Shown here piece after piece: positions 34,635-41,882 of a DNA stretch of 64,000 nt (position 1 is its first letter; the number at the start of each line of letters is the position of its first letter). Below the pieces are notes generated by a model. The model searched no databases. It had not been told where the DNA came from and saw only the letters and a list, made by a program, of their open reading frames with translations. The position numbers and the translations under genes are program-made. Source of the DNA: Patulibacter americanus DSM 16676 (lineage in GTDB: Bacteria > Actinomycetota > Thermoleophilia > Solirubrobacterales > Solirubrobacteraceae); contig NZ_ATUD01000014.1 in NCBI RefSeq assembly GCF_000420025.1, positions 31,237 through 95,236 of the forward strand, given 5' to 3'.

Positions 34635-35693
34635 TCAGGCGCTCCCGACCGGCCGGGCGGCGAGGTCGCCGCGGGTCGGATCGCCGGGGACGATCGGGGC
34701 GGTGCGGTACGGGTTGTCGGTCATGTAGGCGACAGCCTCCCCCACCGTCCGGGCGCCGGCGTCCGAGCCCAGGCCGCGCATCGTCAGTCCGGCGGTGGCA
34801 CCGCCGAAGCGCGCCGCGTCGTCGATGGACCAGCCCGCGCAACGCGCGACGATCGTCCCCGCGCAGAACGCGTCACCGCAGCCCGTCGTGTCGACCACGG
34901 GCGCGTCGTGCGCCGGCAGGGTACGCAGACCCTCGTCGTCGGCGATCAGGCAGCCGTCGCCGCCGCGCTTGACGATCACCCGTGCCGCACCGAGCTCGCG
35001 GAACCGGCGCGCGGCCTCCGCGGCCGTGGACACCCCGGCGATCGCGAGCGCCTCGCCCTCGTTGGGCATGAACAGGTCGACGTGCGGCAGCGCCTGCGCG
35101 AGGACGTCGATCGCGTCGGGGCGCTTGACGCCCAGGCAGTCCGCCGTGGTCATGGCCCCCGCCGCGCGCGCCCGCTCGAGCAGCTCGGCCGCCGGGGCGC
35201 CGTCCATCGCCGGCAGCGCGGTCAGGCCGCCGAGGTGCAGCGCGTCGAGCCCGTCCAGGCGGTCCCACGGCACGTGCTCCGTGCCGAACAGCGCGTTGGC
35301 GCCGCGGACGTGCCACGCCGGGCGGCTGCCGTCGGGGTGGATCGGCAGGATCGTCGCGGAGGTCTGGACCGCGTCCGTCCGGGTCAGGCCAGAGACGTCG
35401 ACGTCCTCGCGGCGCAGGCTGTCGAGCAGGAAGTCGCCGAGCGCGTCGACGCCGATGGCCCCGACGGCGAGCACCTGCGCGCCGAGCCGGGCGAGGTCGA
35501 CGGCGGTGCCGCCGGCCGTGCCCGCGGGGGTCATCCGGATCTCGTCGAGCGGGTGCGAGCCCTGGCCGACGGGCAGCGCCGAGACGGGTCGGCCGAGCAC
35601 GTCCACGATGTAGATGCCGACGCTGGCCACCCGCGGGCGGGCCGCGACGAGGGCGTCGACGTCGAGCGCCGCGGCGTCGAAGGCGGCGCTCAC
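34635..35693 (-). CDS. PfkB/ribokinase-family sugar kinase
   Basis: The protein has 352 residues. GTG 35693 overlaps the aldolase stop as GTGA. PfkB features: GGTAVDLARLGAQVLAVG near residue 60, the anion-hole/catalytic-base motif DTTGCGDAFCAG (about 285) and MPNEGEALAIAG. These kinases phosphorylate sugars, nucleosides or sugar acids with ATP. Between an aldolase and an importer, it probably phosphorylates the imported compound or its derivative before aldol cleavage (inference). Confidence 0.88.
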   Translation of the reverse strand: MSAAFDAAALDVDALVAARPRVASVGIYIVDVLGRPVSALPVGQGSHPLDEIRMTPAGTAGGTAVDLARLGAQVLAVGAIGVDALGDFLLDSLRREDVDVSGLTRTDAVQTSATILPIHPDGSRPAWHVRGANALFGTEHVPWDRLDGLDALHLGGLTALPAMDGAPAAELLERARAAGAMTTADCLGVKRPDAIDVLAQALPHVDLFMPNEGEALAIAGVSTAAEAARRFRELGAARVIVKRGGDGCLIADDEGLRTLPAHDAPVVDTTGCGDAFCAGTIVARCAGWSIDDAARFGGATAGLTMRGLGSDAGARTVGEAVAYMTDNPYRTAPIVPGDPTRGDLAARPVGSA

Positions 35694-36361
35694 GACGGCT
35701 CCGTCAGGGAGTAGCGCAGCGCCCGGCTCTGCTGGACCGTGCGGTCGAGGTCGTCGGCGGAGAGCAGCTTGGGCGAGCCCGCGACCGTCGCGTGGTAGGC
35801 GACGGAGCAGAGCCACTCGAGCTGCAGGGCCAGGTCGACGGCCCCGTCGATCGTGTCCGCCGCCACGACGGCGCCGTGGTTGGCGAGCAGCACGCCCCGC
35901 CGGCCCTCGAACGCCGCGCCGACGGACGCCGCGAGCTCGTCGGAGCCGAAGATCGCGAAGGGCACGACCCGCACGGGCCCGCCGAACGCGGTCAGCCCGT
36001 AGTGGATGGCCGGCAGCTCGTCGACGAGCGTGCCGAGCACCGTGGCGAAGTGCGAGTGCGTGTGCACGACGGCCCGCGCGTCGGTCGCGGCGTAGACGGC
36101 GCGGTGCAGCGCGGCCTCGGACGTGGGCTCGGAGTCCGTGGGGTGGTCGTCGGCGACGGACCCGTCGGCGAGCGCGACCTCGACGCAGTCCTCCGGGTCG
36201 ATCGCTCCGAGCTTCGCCCGGCGCGGCGTCACGAGGACGCGCTCGCCGCGGCGCACGCTCAGGTTGCCGGACGCCCCGACGACGAGGCCGCTCTCGGCGA
36301 CCGCGCGGGCCGCGACGACCAGCGCGTGCCGGTCGTCCGCGGTGATGGGGTCGAGGGACAT
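35690..36361 (-). CDS. Class II aldolase/adducin-family protein
   Basis: The protein has 223 residues, the length of L-fuculose-phosphate aldolase relatives. The zinc site HTHSHFA (about residues 101-107) and the later LLANHGAVVA His are present, as are GNLSVR and SEAALHRAVY with the catalytic acid. Such enzymes cleave sugar phosphates to dihydroxyacetone phosphate plus an aldehyde. It lies 3 nt after the aminotransferase stop and overlaps the kinase start. The substrate is unknown; L-fuculose phosphate is possible, but the L-fucose genes at 39-49 kb use a different route. Confidence 0.88.
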   Translation of the reverse strand: MSLDPITADDRHALVVAARAVAESGLVVGASGNLSVRRGERVLVTPRRAKLGAIDPEDCVEVALADGSVADDHPTDSEPTSEAALHRAVYAATDARAVVHTHSHFATVLGTLVDELPAIHYGLTAFGGPVRVVPFAIFGSDELAASVGAAFEGRRGVLLANHGAVVAADTIDGAVDLALQLEWLCSVAYHATVAGSPKLLSADDLDRTVQQSRALRYSLTEPS

Positions 36362-36364
36362 GGG

Positions 36365-37624
36365 TCAGTCGGCCCCGTAGACGCCGCGGAGCGTCGCGAA
36401 CGCCTCGTCCGTGCGCTCGAGCGCGGCGTCGATCGAGGCCGCGTCGTGCGCGGCGCTGAGGAACCAGTTGTGGACGGGGTGCAGGAACACGCCGTTCTGG
36501 GCGCACTCCCCGGTCCAGCGCTTCGCGCGCTCGAACGTCGCGTCCCCCGCGAAGGAGAGGAAGGGCAGCTGGGGCGGGCCGGAGACGGTGACCTGCAGCC
36601 CATGGGCGGCGGCCTGCGCGGCCAGGCCGTCCTGGAACCGCTGCCCCGAGTCGCGCATCGTGCCGATGCCGTCCGTCTCGCGCAGCACGTTGATCGTCGC
36701 GACGGCCGCGGCCATCGGCGCCCCCGCCATCCAGAAGGAGCCCGTCGCGGTGACGCCCGAGGCCGCCTCGCGGAACGCCTCGGCGCCGAGCAGCACCGCC
36801 AGCGGGTGGCCGTTGGCCAGCGACTTGCTCCACGCGCTGAGGTCGGCGCGCACGCCGAGGGCCTCCCACGAGCCGCGCAGGTCGAGCCGCAGGCCGCAGC
36901 GGACGTCGTCGACGATGAGCGCCGCGCCGACGCGGTCGCAGACGGCGCGGACCCCGCGGGCGAACTCCGGGTCGGCCGGCTCGAGGTCGCGGAAGACGTC
37001 GTGGCGGATCGGCGTGACGACGATCGCGGCGACGTCGTCCTCGCCGGCCTCGGCCACCGCGGCCTCCACCGACGCGAGGTCGTTGTAGTCGAAGAAGACC
37101 GTGTTGGCGTGGTCCTCCGGGGTCATGCCCGAGACGCCGGGACGCGACGACCAGCCCGCGATGCCGTGGTAGCTGTTGTTCGCGACGAGGACCTTGCGGT
37201 GCCCCGTCGCGGCGCGGGCGACGACGACGCCGAGCGTCGTGACGTCGTTGCCGTTCTTGGCGAACATCGTCCAGTCCGCGTGCGGGACCTGGTCGACGAG
37301 CAGCTCGGCCAGCTCGACCATGTGCGGGGTCGGGCCGTTGAGCACGTCGCCCGTCGCCATCGCCGCCGTGGCCGCGGCGTCGACGACCGGGTGGGCGTGC
37401 CCGAGCAGGATCGGCCCCCAGGAGCACATGAAGTCGAGGTACTCGCGGCCGTCGACGTCCCAGATGCGGCAGCCCTCGCCGCGGGCGAAGAACTGGGGGT
37501 AGCCCTCGGGCATGTGCCGGGCGTTCAGGTGGCCGTACATGCCACCCGGCACGACGCGCTGTGCCCGGAGCCGGAGCTCCGAGTCGTTGGCGCCCACGGT
37601 GGTGGCGAGGGGGGTGGTGGTCAC
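36365..37624 (-). CDS. Class III aminotransferase, glutamate-1-semialdehyde mutase-like
   Basis: The protein has 419 residues starting at GTG 37624, with AGGAGA 9 nt upstream. The fold-type I PLP domain shows CSWGPILLGHAHPVV, NGNDVTTLGVVVARAATG, a PLP-binding Asp in LIVDDVRCGLRLD and a candidate PLP lysine in LSAWSKSLANGHPLA. Relatives include HemL and amino-sugar or beta-amino-acid aminotransferases. It is the first gene of the operon and is not with haem genes, so a catabolic transaminase or aminomutase is more likely. A promoter lies at 37671-37699. Confidence 0.85.
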   Translation of the reverse strand: MTTTPLATTVGANDSELRLRAQRVVPGGMYGHLNARHMPEGYPQFFARGEGCRIWDVDGREYLDFMCSWGPILLGHAHPVVDAAATAAMATGDVLNGPTPHMVELAELLVDQVPHADWTMFAKNGNDVTTLGVVVARAATGHRKVLVANNSYHGIAGWSSRPGVSGMTPEDHANTVFFDYNDLASVEAAVAEAGEDDVAAIVVTPIRHDVFRDLEPADPEFARGVRAVCDRVGAALIVDDVRCGLRLDLRGSWEALGVRADLSAWSKSLANGHPLAVLLGAEAFREAASGVTATGSFWMAGAPMAAAVATINVLRETDGIGTMRDSGQRFQDGLAAQAAAHGLQVTVSGPPQLPFLSFAGDATFERAKRWTGECAQNGVFLHPVHNWFLSAAHDAASIDAALERTDEAFATLRGVYGAD

Positions 37625-37670
37625 GGCTCTCTCTTCTCCTGTTCGGCCCCCAGGTCCGGCGGCTGGGGGT

Positions 37671-37699
37671 TTTATCTCAGACGTCCGAAATAAAGTCAA
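37671..37699 (-). promoter_or_regulatory. Promoter of the aminotransferase operon
   Basis: On the minus strand TTGACT (37699-37694), a 17-nt spacer and GATAAA (37676-37671) form a sigma-70-like promoter. The spacer contains an AGACGTCC box. Confidence 0.6.
37679..37688 (+). promoter_or_regulatory. Operator-like box AGACGTCCGA in the promoter spacer
   Basis: It matches AGACNTCNGA, also found at gntR, the diketo-acid hydrolase and the fuconate dehydratase. Its position between -35 and -10 suits a repressor. Confidence 0.45.
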
Positions 37700-37721
37700 T
37701 GTGACCGATGTCGCAAAGCGC

Positions 37722-37733
37722 TTGGACGTCTGG
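37722..37733 (-). promoter_or_regulatory. Second operator-like box, inverted
   Basis: TTGGACGTCTGG on the plus strand is AGACGTCCAA on the minus strand. It lies about 40 nt from the first box in the opposite orientation and is identical to 28285-28296. Confidence 0.4.
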
Positions 37734-37912
37734 CCAGGAGGGCCGGTGCGGGCAGCGGCCCCGAAGAGCCACACCGCCCGGGTTCGCCGCGCCACCCGTC
37801 CGGCACTGCGTCGACCGCGACCGCCCGCACCGGCCTGACGCTTCCGGGGCCGCGCGCTCTCCCGTGAAGCGACCCTCGAGCGTTCACCCCCGCGGATTCA
37901 GTCACCCGAAAC

Positions 37913-37940
37913 TTGCAAAGGCTGCGAAGTTGCGTATCCT
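37913..37940 (+). promoter_or_regulatory. Promoter TTGCAA-N16-TATCCT
   Basis: The -35 box TTGCAA (37913-37918) and -10 box TATCCT (37935-37940) are followed by 6 nt and ATG 37947, a leaderless arrangement. Confidence 0.6.
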
Positions 37941-37946
37941 GCAGCA

Positions 37947-37985
37947 ATGACCCCGGCACCGGCGTCGCGGACGCGCCGACCATGA
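37947..37985 (+). CDS. Leaderless 12-codon upstream ORF overlapping the next start
   Basis: ATG 37947 sits at the predicted transcript 5' end and encodes MTPAPASRTRRP before TGA. The stop overlaps ATG 37982 of the receiver-like gene as ATGA. The layout matches the mini-ORF at 5079. Confidence 0.4.
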   Translation: MTPAPASRTRRP

Positions 37986-38635
37986 CCACGTCCTCGTCCG
38001 TCGCCGACCGCGCCCGTGGGCGCCGCCGCACCCTCCTGAACACCGTCCTGGGCACCTGCGCGCCGGCCGGCCGGCCGGGTGCTCGCCGTGTGCCCGGCAG
38101 CCGCTCCGTCCTCCCCGCCGACGCCGCGACGGGGCGCCGCGCCGCGCCTACCGGCCCCGCCGACGTCGCGATCGCCGCGCTGGACGGCGCGCTCCTGCGG
38201 GACGGCGGTCAGCCCTCCGCGGGCACGCCCGAGGGGGCCGCCGGGCCGCGGGCCGCGCCCGTCCGCGCGTTCCTGCTGCTCGGCAACCTCGGCCCCGGGC
38301 CGCGGGTGATCGCCGGGGCGCTCGGCGCGACCGGACGGATCGTCGTCGCCGGCGCCTCCTCCGACCCGGTGACGGGCATCGAGGACGCCGCGCTGCTGAC
38401 CCCCGAGGTCGTCGTGGTCGACCGCTTCGTCGGGCTGACGAACGGCCTGGCCGTCGCCCGCCACCTGCACGGCGACCTGCCGCACGCGGCGATCGTCGTA
38501 CGCACCCCGTGGCCCGACGCCGACCGCCACGACGCGGGCCGCGCCGGGGCCGCGGCCACCGTCGACATCGCGGCGACCATGGACGAGCTCGCCGCCGCGA
38601 TCGTCGCGGCCGACCCGCGCCGCGCCGCCGCCTGA
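37982..38635 (+). CDS. Degenerate receiver-domain protein
   Basis: The protein has 217 residues. Residues 1-90 are Arg/Ala/Pro-rich and probably unstructured. Residues about 94-215 follow the receiver plan: strand AFLLLGN where the acidic pair should be, then VVVVDRFVG with a possible phospho-acceptor D147, AAIVVRTP in the Thr-strand position, GAAATVD and a terminal helix DELAAAIVAA. The acidic pair and the Lys are missing, so it is a pseudo-receiver. There is no output domain. The next gene encodes a lone phospho-acceptor domain. Confidence 0.55.
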   Translation: MTTSSSVADRARGRRRTLLNTVLGTCAPAGRPGARRVPGSRSVLPADAATGRRAAPTGPADVAIAALDGALLRDGGQPSAGTPEGAAGPRAAPVRAFLLLGNLGPGPRVIAGALGATGRIVVAGASSDPVTGIEDAALLTPEVVVVDRFVGLTNGLAVARHLHGDLPHAAIVVRTPWPDADRHDAGRAGAAATVDIAATMDELAAAIVAADPRRAAA

Positions 38636-38704
38636 GCGGGCTGCCGGTGCGGGCCGCCGGTCGACGGCGGGCCGGCCCGGCGGGACGCGGCTGAGAAACG
38701 GAAC

Positions 38705-38725
38705 GCGTCGATACCGAATCGACGC
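38705..38725. promoter_or_regulatory. Inverted repeat GCGTCGAT-N5-ATCGACGC
   Basis: The two 8-bp arms are perfect and lie 75 nt before the DHp gene start, in an otherwise unexplained 164-nt gap. It could be an operator for a dimeric regulator. Confidence 0.5.
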
Positions 38726-38799
38726 ACGACGGACCGCGCATCGCCACCCGGCGGCGCCATCTTTGTTGTCCGAGACGCGTCCCCGTCCCGCCCCGAACC

Positions 38800-39237
38800 A
38801 TGCTCCTCGCCTCCTCCGCCGACATCTCCCTCCTCTCCGCCCCGTCGGCCGCCCCGGCGACCGGGCCCGGGGGCGACCCCTCGCCCGCCGACCTCGCCCG
38901 CATGACGGCCGACGCGGCCGCCGGTGCCGCCGCGATGGCCGCGCGCCTCGAGGAGCTCGGCCGCCTGCAGGCCCTCGTCATCTCGACGACCGCCCACGAC
39001 ATGCGCACGCCGCTGACCGTGATGCGCGCCCACTGCGACATGCTCGCCGACCGCGCCGACGAGCTCGACACGGACACGCAGGCCTCGCTCGCGGCGATCA
39101 GCGGCGCCGTGGCGCGCCTGCAGGAGACGAGCGACCGGCTCGTCCACGAGCTGCGGGGCAGCGCCGGCGGCGCCGAGGACGCGCTGCGCGAGTGGCTCGC
39201 CCTCGAGCCGGGCTCGCAGCGCACCCGTCCCGCCTGA
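38800..39237 (+). CDS. Stand-alone histidine-kinase DHp (HisKA) domain protein
   Basis: The protein has 145 residues. Residues about 32-125 form a helical hairpin with the HisKA H-box ISTTAHDMRTPLTVMRAHCD (phospho-acceptor H66) and a second helix ending RLVHELRG. The ATP-binding HATPase domain is absent: the ORF stops 20 residues later and no continuation is seen in other frames. It could be a phosphotransfer protein or a truncated kinase. The adjacent pseudo-receiver gene supports a joint role (inference). Confidence 0.65.
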   Translation: MLLASSADISLLSAPSAAPATGPGGDPSPADLARMTADAAAGAAAMAARLEELGRLQALVISTTAHDMRTPLTVMRAHCDMLADRADELDTDTQASLAAISGAVARLQETSDRLVHELRGSAGGAEDALREWLALEPGSQRTRPA

Positions 39238-39240
39238 GGC

Positions 39241-39261
39241 GGCGCGCCCCGAAGGCGCGCC
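39241..39261. terminator. Bidirectional terminator
   Basis: GGCGCGCC arms flank CCGAA between the convergent stops of the DHp and hydrolase genes. Confidence 0.75.
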
Positions 39262-39264
39262 CGC

Positions 39265-40095
39265 TCAGCCCACGACCACGGGGTTGCGGAGCGTGCCGAT
39301 GCCGCCGACCTCGGTCTCGAGCGTCTCCCCCGAGCGCAGGTAGCGCGGCGGGTCGAGGAACGCGCCGCAGCCCCACGGGGTGCCCGTCAGCAGCAGGTCG
39401 CCGGGCAGCAGCGTGAAGGAGTGCGAGCAGAACGAGATCAGCTCGGCCACGCCGAAGAGCATCTCCGCCGTCGACGAGTCCTGGACGGTCTCGCCGTCGA
39501 TCCGCGTTCGCAGCGTCGCCGCCTGCGGGTCGCCGAACTCCTCCGGGGTCACGACGACGGGGCCGATCGGGCAGAACGTGTCGAGGCTCTTGCCGCGCAC
39601 CCACTGGCCGTCGGCGAACTGCACGTCGCGGGCCGACACGTCGTTGGCCGCGGTGTAGCCGAAGACGGCGTCCAGCGCGTCCTCGACGGCGACGCGCGTG
39701 GTCGGCCGGCCGATCACCACGCCGAGCTCGACCTCCCAGTCCACCTGCTCGGTGATCGCGGGATCGATGCGGATCGTGTCCGTCGGCCCGATGATGCTCG
39801 ACCGCAGCTTCGTGAACACGAGGGGGCGCGTCGGGCGCTCCATCCCCGTCTCCCGGATGTGGTCCAGGTAGTTCAGGCCGATGCAGACGATGGACGCCGG
39901 CCGCAGGGGAGCCAGCACCGCCGCGTCGTCGGCCACGGGCCCGCCGGGGGCGAGCGCGGCCTGACGCTCCGCCTCGGGCAGCGCCAGGATGTCGGACAGC
40001 GTGCGCCCCGCGCCACCCGAGGCCAGCCGCGGGCCCTCGGGCTCGTGGACGACCACGTGGGGGGCTCCCTGATGTTCGATCGTGCTGTACCGCAT
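39265..40095 (-). CDS. FAH-family hydrolase, probable 2,4-diketo-3-deoxy-L-fuconate hydrolase
   Basis: The protein has 276 residues. The FAH domain (about 65-275) has IGLNYLDHI, the metal ligands E-x-E in WEVELGVVIG (about 121-130), YTAANDVSARD and LLTGTPWGCG. Relatives cleave 2,4-diketo acids; in the non-phosphorylative L-fucose route the products are pyruvate and lactate. The specific assignment is by context with the dehydratase and SDR genes. GGAGGA precedes ATG 40095. It is divergent from gntR, with an operator-like site between them. Confidence 0.85.
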   Translation of the reverse strand: MRYSTIEHQGAPHVVVHEPEGPRLASGGAGRTLSDILALPEAERQAALAPGGPVADDAAVLAPLRPASIVCIGLNYLDHIRETGMERPTRPLVFTKLRSSIIGPTDTIRIDPAITEQVDWEVELGVVIGRPTTRVAVEDALDAVFGYTAANDVSARDVQFADGQWVRGKSLDTFCPIGPVVVTPEEFGDPQAATLRTRIDGETVQDSSTAEMLFGVAELISFCSHSFTLLPGDLLLTGTPWGCGAFLDPPRYLRSGETLETEVGGIGTLRNPVVVG

Positions 40096-40208
40096 GCGTC
40101 GTCCTCCGATGGTGGTCCGTCGGGGCCCGCGACGGTCGGCCGCGGGCCGGCGGGCCGCCCGCCGCCGCGGCGGGGCCGCGGGGACGGCGCTCCCGCGCTC
40201 CGGCCGCC

Positions 40209-40256
40209 AGTATCTGCGGCGGGGACGCACGGTGTCAAGCCAGACATCGGATGATT
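40209..40256 (-). promoter_or_regulatory. Promoter and operator of the diketo-acid hydrolase gene
   Basis: On the minus strand TTGACA (40238-40233), an 18-nt spacer and GATACT (40214-40209) form the promoter. Just upstream lies AGACATCGGATGATT (plus strand, 40242-40256), containing the AGACNTCNGA core. Confidence 0.6.
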
Positions 40257-40294
40257 CGGGGCCACATCCGCCCCACGCCGCCGTCGCGTCCGGA

Positions 40295-40321
40295 TAGGGT
40301 GCCTCCAGACCTCGGAGGTCT
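40295..40321 (+). promoter_or_regulatory. gntR -10 box and perfect palindrome
   Basis: TAGGGT (40295-40300) is followed by AGACCTC-G-GAGGTCT (40307-40321), a perfect 15-bp palindrome at the expected transcript start. GGAGG inside its right arm is also the only Shine-Dalgarno candidate for ATG 40330. Confidence 0.6.
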
Positions 40322-40329
40322 CTTTCAGC

Positions 40330-41064
40330 ATGAGTGTCACGGACCAGGCGATCGAGAAGATCAAGGCGATGATCATCGGGGGCGAGCTCGGCCCGGGTGA
40401 TCGCCTGCCCAAGGAGTCCGACCTGGCCGCCCGGCTCGGCCTGTCGCGCAACTCGCTGCGCGAGGCCGTGCGCGCGCTCTCCCTGATCGGGCTGCTCGAG
40501 ACGCGCCAGGGCGACGGCACGTACGTCACGAGCCTCTCCCCCGACGTGCTGCTCGAGACGATGGCCTTCGTCGCCGACCTGCACCAGGCCGACACGGTGC
40601 TGCAGGTGCTCGAGGTCCGGCGGGTCCTCGAGGCCGCCGCCACGGCGCTGGCGGCGCAGCACATCACGGACGACGAGCTCGAGACGCTCGCCGGCCTGAT
40701 CGAGGAGATGCGCACGTTCGACACCGTCGAGGACCTCGTCGAGAACGACCGCACGTTCCACCGCACGATCGCGGCCGCCTCCGGCAACCCCGTACTCGCG
40801 TCGCTGCTCGAGAGCTTCTCCGGCCGGACGAGCCGGGCGCGGGTGTGGCGCGGCGTGACGCAGGCCGACGCGATCGAGCGCACCGCGCGCGAGCACGAGG
40901 CCCTGTTCTCCGCCCTGCGCCGCCGCAACCCGGACCTCGCGCACGCCTGGGCCACCGCGCACGTCGCGGGCGTCGAGGAGTGGCTGCAGGCGGCGGGCCC
41001 GGCGGTGGACCTCTCCCAGGAGCCGCCGGCCGACGCCGGTCAGGCGCCGCCGGACACGCCGTAG
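40330..41064 (+). CDS. GntR-family (FadR subfamily) regulator of L-fucose catabolism
   Basis: The protein has 244 residues. The N-terminal winged helix (about 1-75) reads IEKIKAMIIGGELGPGDRLPKE, LAARLGLSRNSLREAVRALSLIGLLE and RQGDGTYV. The C-terminal all-helical FCD domain (about 90-225) has metal-ligand-like residues in ENDRTFHRTIAAASGNPVL and H in AWATAHVAGV. It is probably a repressor released by L-fucose or a pathway acid. It is divergent from the hydrolase gene and convergent with the lactonase, with stops overlapping by 25 nt. Candidate operators are described at 40242, 40307, 49060 and 37679. Confidence 0.9.
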   Translation: MSVTDQAIEKIKAMIIGGELGPGDRLPKESDLAARLGLSRNSLREAVRALSLIGLLETRQGDGTYVTSLSPDVLLETMAFVADLHQADTVLQVLEVRRVLEAAATALAAQHITDDELETLAGLIEEMRTFDTVEDLVENDRTFHRTIAAASGNPVLASLLESFSGRTSRARVWRGVTQADAIERTAREHEALFSALRRRNPDLAHAWATAHVAGVEEWLQAAGPAVDLSQEPPADAGQAPPDTP

Positions 41065-41882
41065 AACGCCGCAGCGTTGCCGCCGAGCACCGCGGCCTGC
41101 TCGGCCTCCGGCAGTCCGGCGACGGTCGCGCGCACGAAGGCGAGCGCGTCGGCGTGCCCCGCCGTCAGCGTGCAGACGGGCCAGTCGCTCCCGGCGATGC
41201 AGCGCTCCGGCCCGAACCTCCGGAGCAGCGCGGCGGCCCACGGGGCGGCGGCGTCCCACGACGCCTGGGAGCCCGTCAACGTCCCCATCCCGGAGAGCTT
41301 GCACGCCACGCCCGGCAGGGCGGCCAGCGCGTCGACGCCGTGCCACCACGCGTCGAGGTCGCCCTGCAGCGGCGGCTTGCCCCCGTGGTCGAGGACCGCC
41401 CGCAGGCCCGGCGTCGCCGCAAGGGCCCGCGCCGCGGAGGCGAGCTGGTCGGGGCGCACGAGCACGTCGAAGGTCAGGCCCGCGTCGGCGACGGCGCGCA
41501 GGCCCCGCAGCACGGCGGGGCGCTCGAGCCAGGCGGGATCGGGCTCGTCCTCGACCTGGTGGCGGACGCCGCGCAGCAGCGCGCCGTGGGGTCCGGCCCG
41601 CAGGGCCGCGAGGTGCTCGGGGAGCGCCGAGTCCTGCAGGTCGGCCCAGCCGACGACGCCCGAGATCAGCCCGTCCGAGGCGCCGGCCGTGGCCAGCAGC
41701 GCCGTGGTCTCCTCCGCGCTGCCCGTCGCCTGGACGAGCACGGTCGCGGTGACGCCGGAGGACGCCAGTGCGCCGCGCAGGTCGTCGAGGCCGTAGCGGC
41801 GGGCGAGCTCCCCGACCTCCGGACCCATCCACGGGTACTCCCGCTCGGCCGGGTCCCACAGGTGCACGTGGGCGTCGATCAT
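41040..41882 (-). CDS. Amidohydrolase-family L-fucono-lactonase
   Basis: The protein has 280 residues. MIDAHVHLWDP gives the HxH metal motif of COG3618 amidohydrolases, followed by a WADLQD strand, LDHGGKPP with the conserved His and IAGSDWPVC with the terminal Asp. Family members hydrolyse L-fucono-1,5-lactone, L-rhamnonolactone or related sugar lactones; the neighbours favour fuconolactone. The ATG overlaps the preceding aldo-keto reductase stop (ATGA at 41879-41882). It is the last gene of the fucose operon. Confidence 0.88.
   Translation of the reverse strand: MIDAHVHLWDPAEREYPWMGPEVGELARRYGLDDLRGALASSGVTATVLVQATGSAEETTALLATAGASDGLISGVVGWADLQDSALPEHLAALRAGPHGALLRGVRHQVEDEPDPAWLERPAVLRGLRAVADAGLTFDVLVRPDQLASAARALAATPGLRAVLDHGGKPPLQGDLDAWWHGVDALAALPGVACKLSGMGTLTGSQASWDAAAPWAAALLRRFGPERCIAGSDWPVCTLTAGHADALAFVRATVAGLPEAEQAAVLGGNAAAFYGVSGGA

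Larger units (their letters stand above)
37625..37946. other. Divergent regulatory region, aminotransferase operon / receiver-like gene
   Basis: The 322 nt hold no gene. They contain the operon promoter, two inverted AGACGTCC boxes, a CCCCCAG/CTGGGGG hairpin (37647-37669) near the expected transcript start, and the rightward promoter at 37913-37940. Confidence 0.6.

Noticed and set aside
37647..37669. CCCCCAG/CTGGGGG hairpin followed by TTTT as a rho-independent terminator
   Set aside because: No gene reads rightward into it; on the operon strand it lies at the predicted transcript start, so a terminator role is unlikely.
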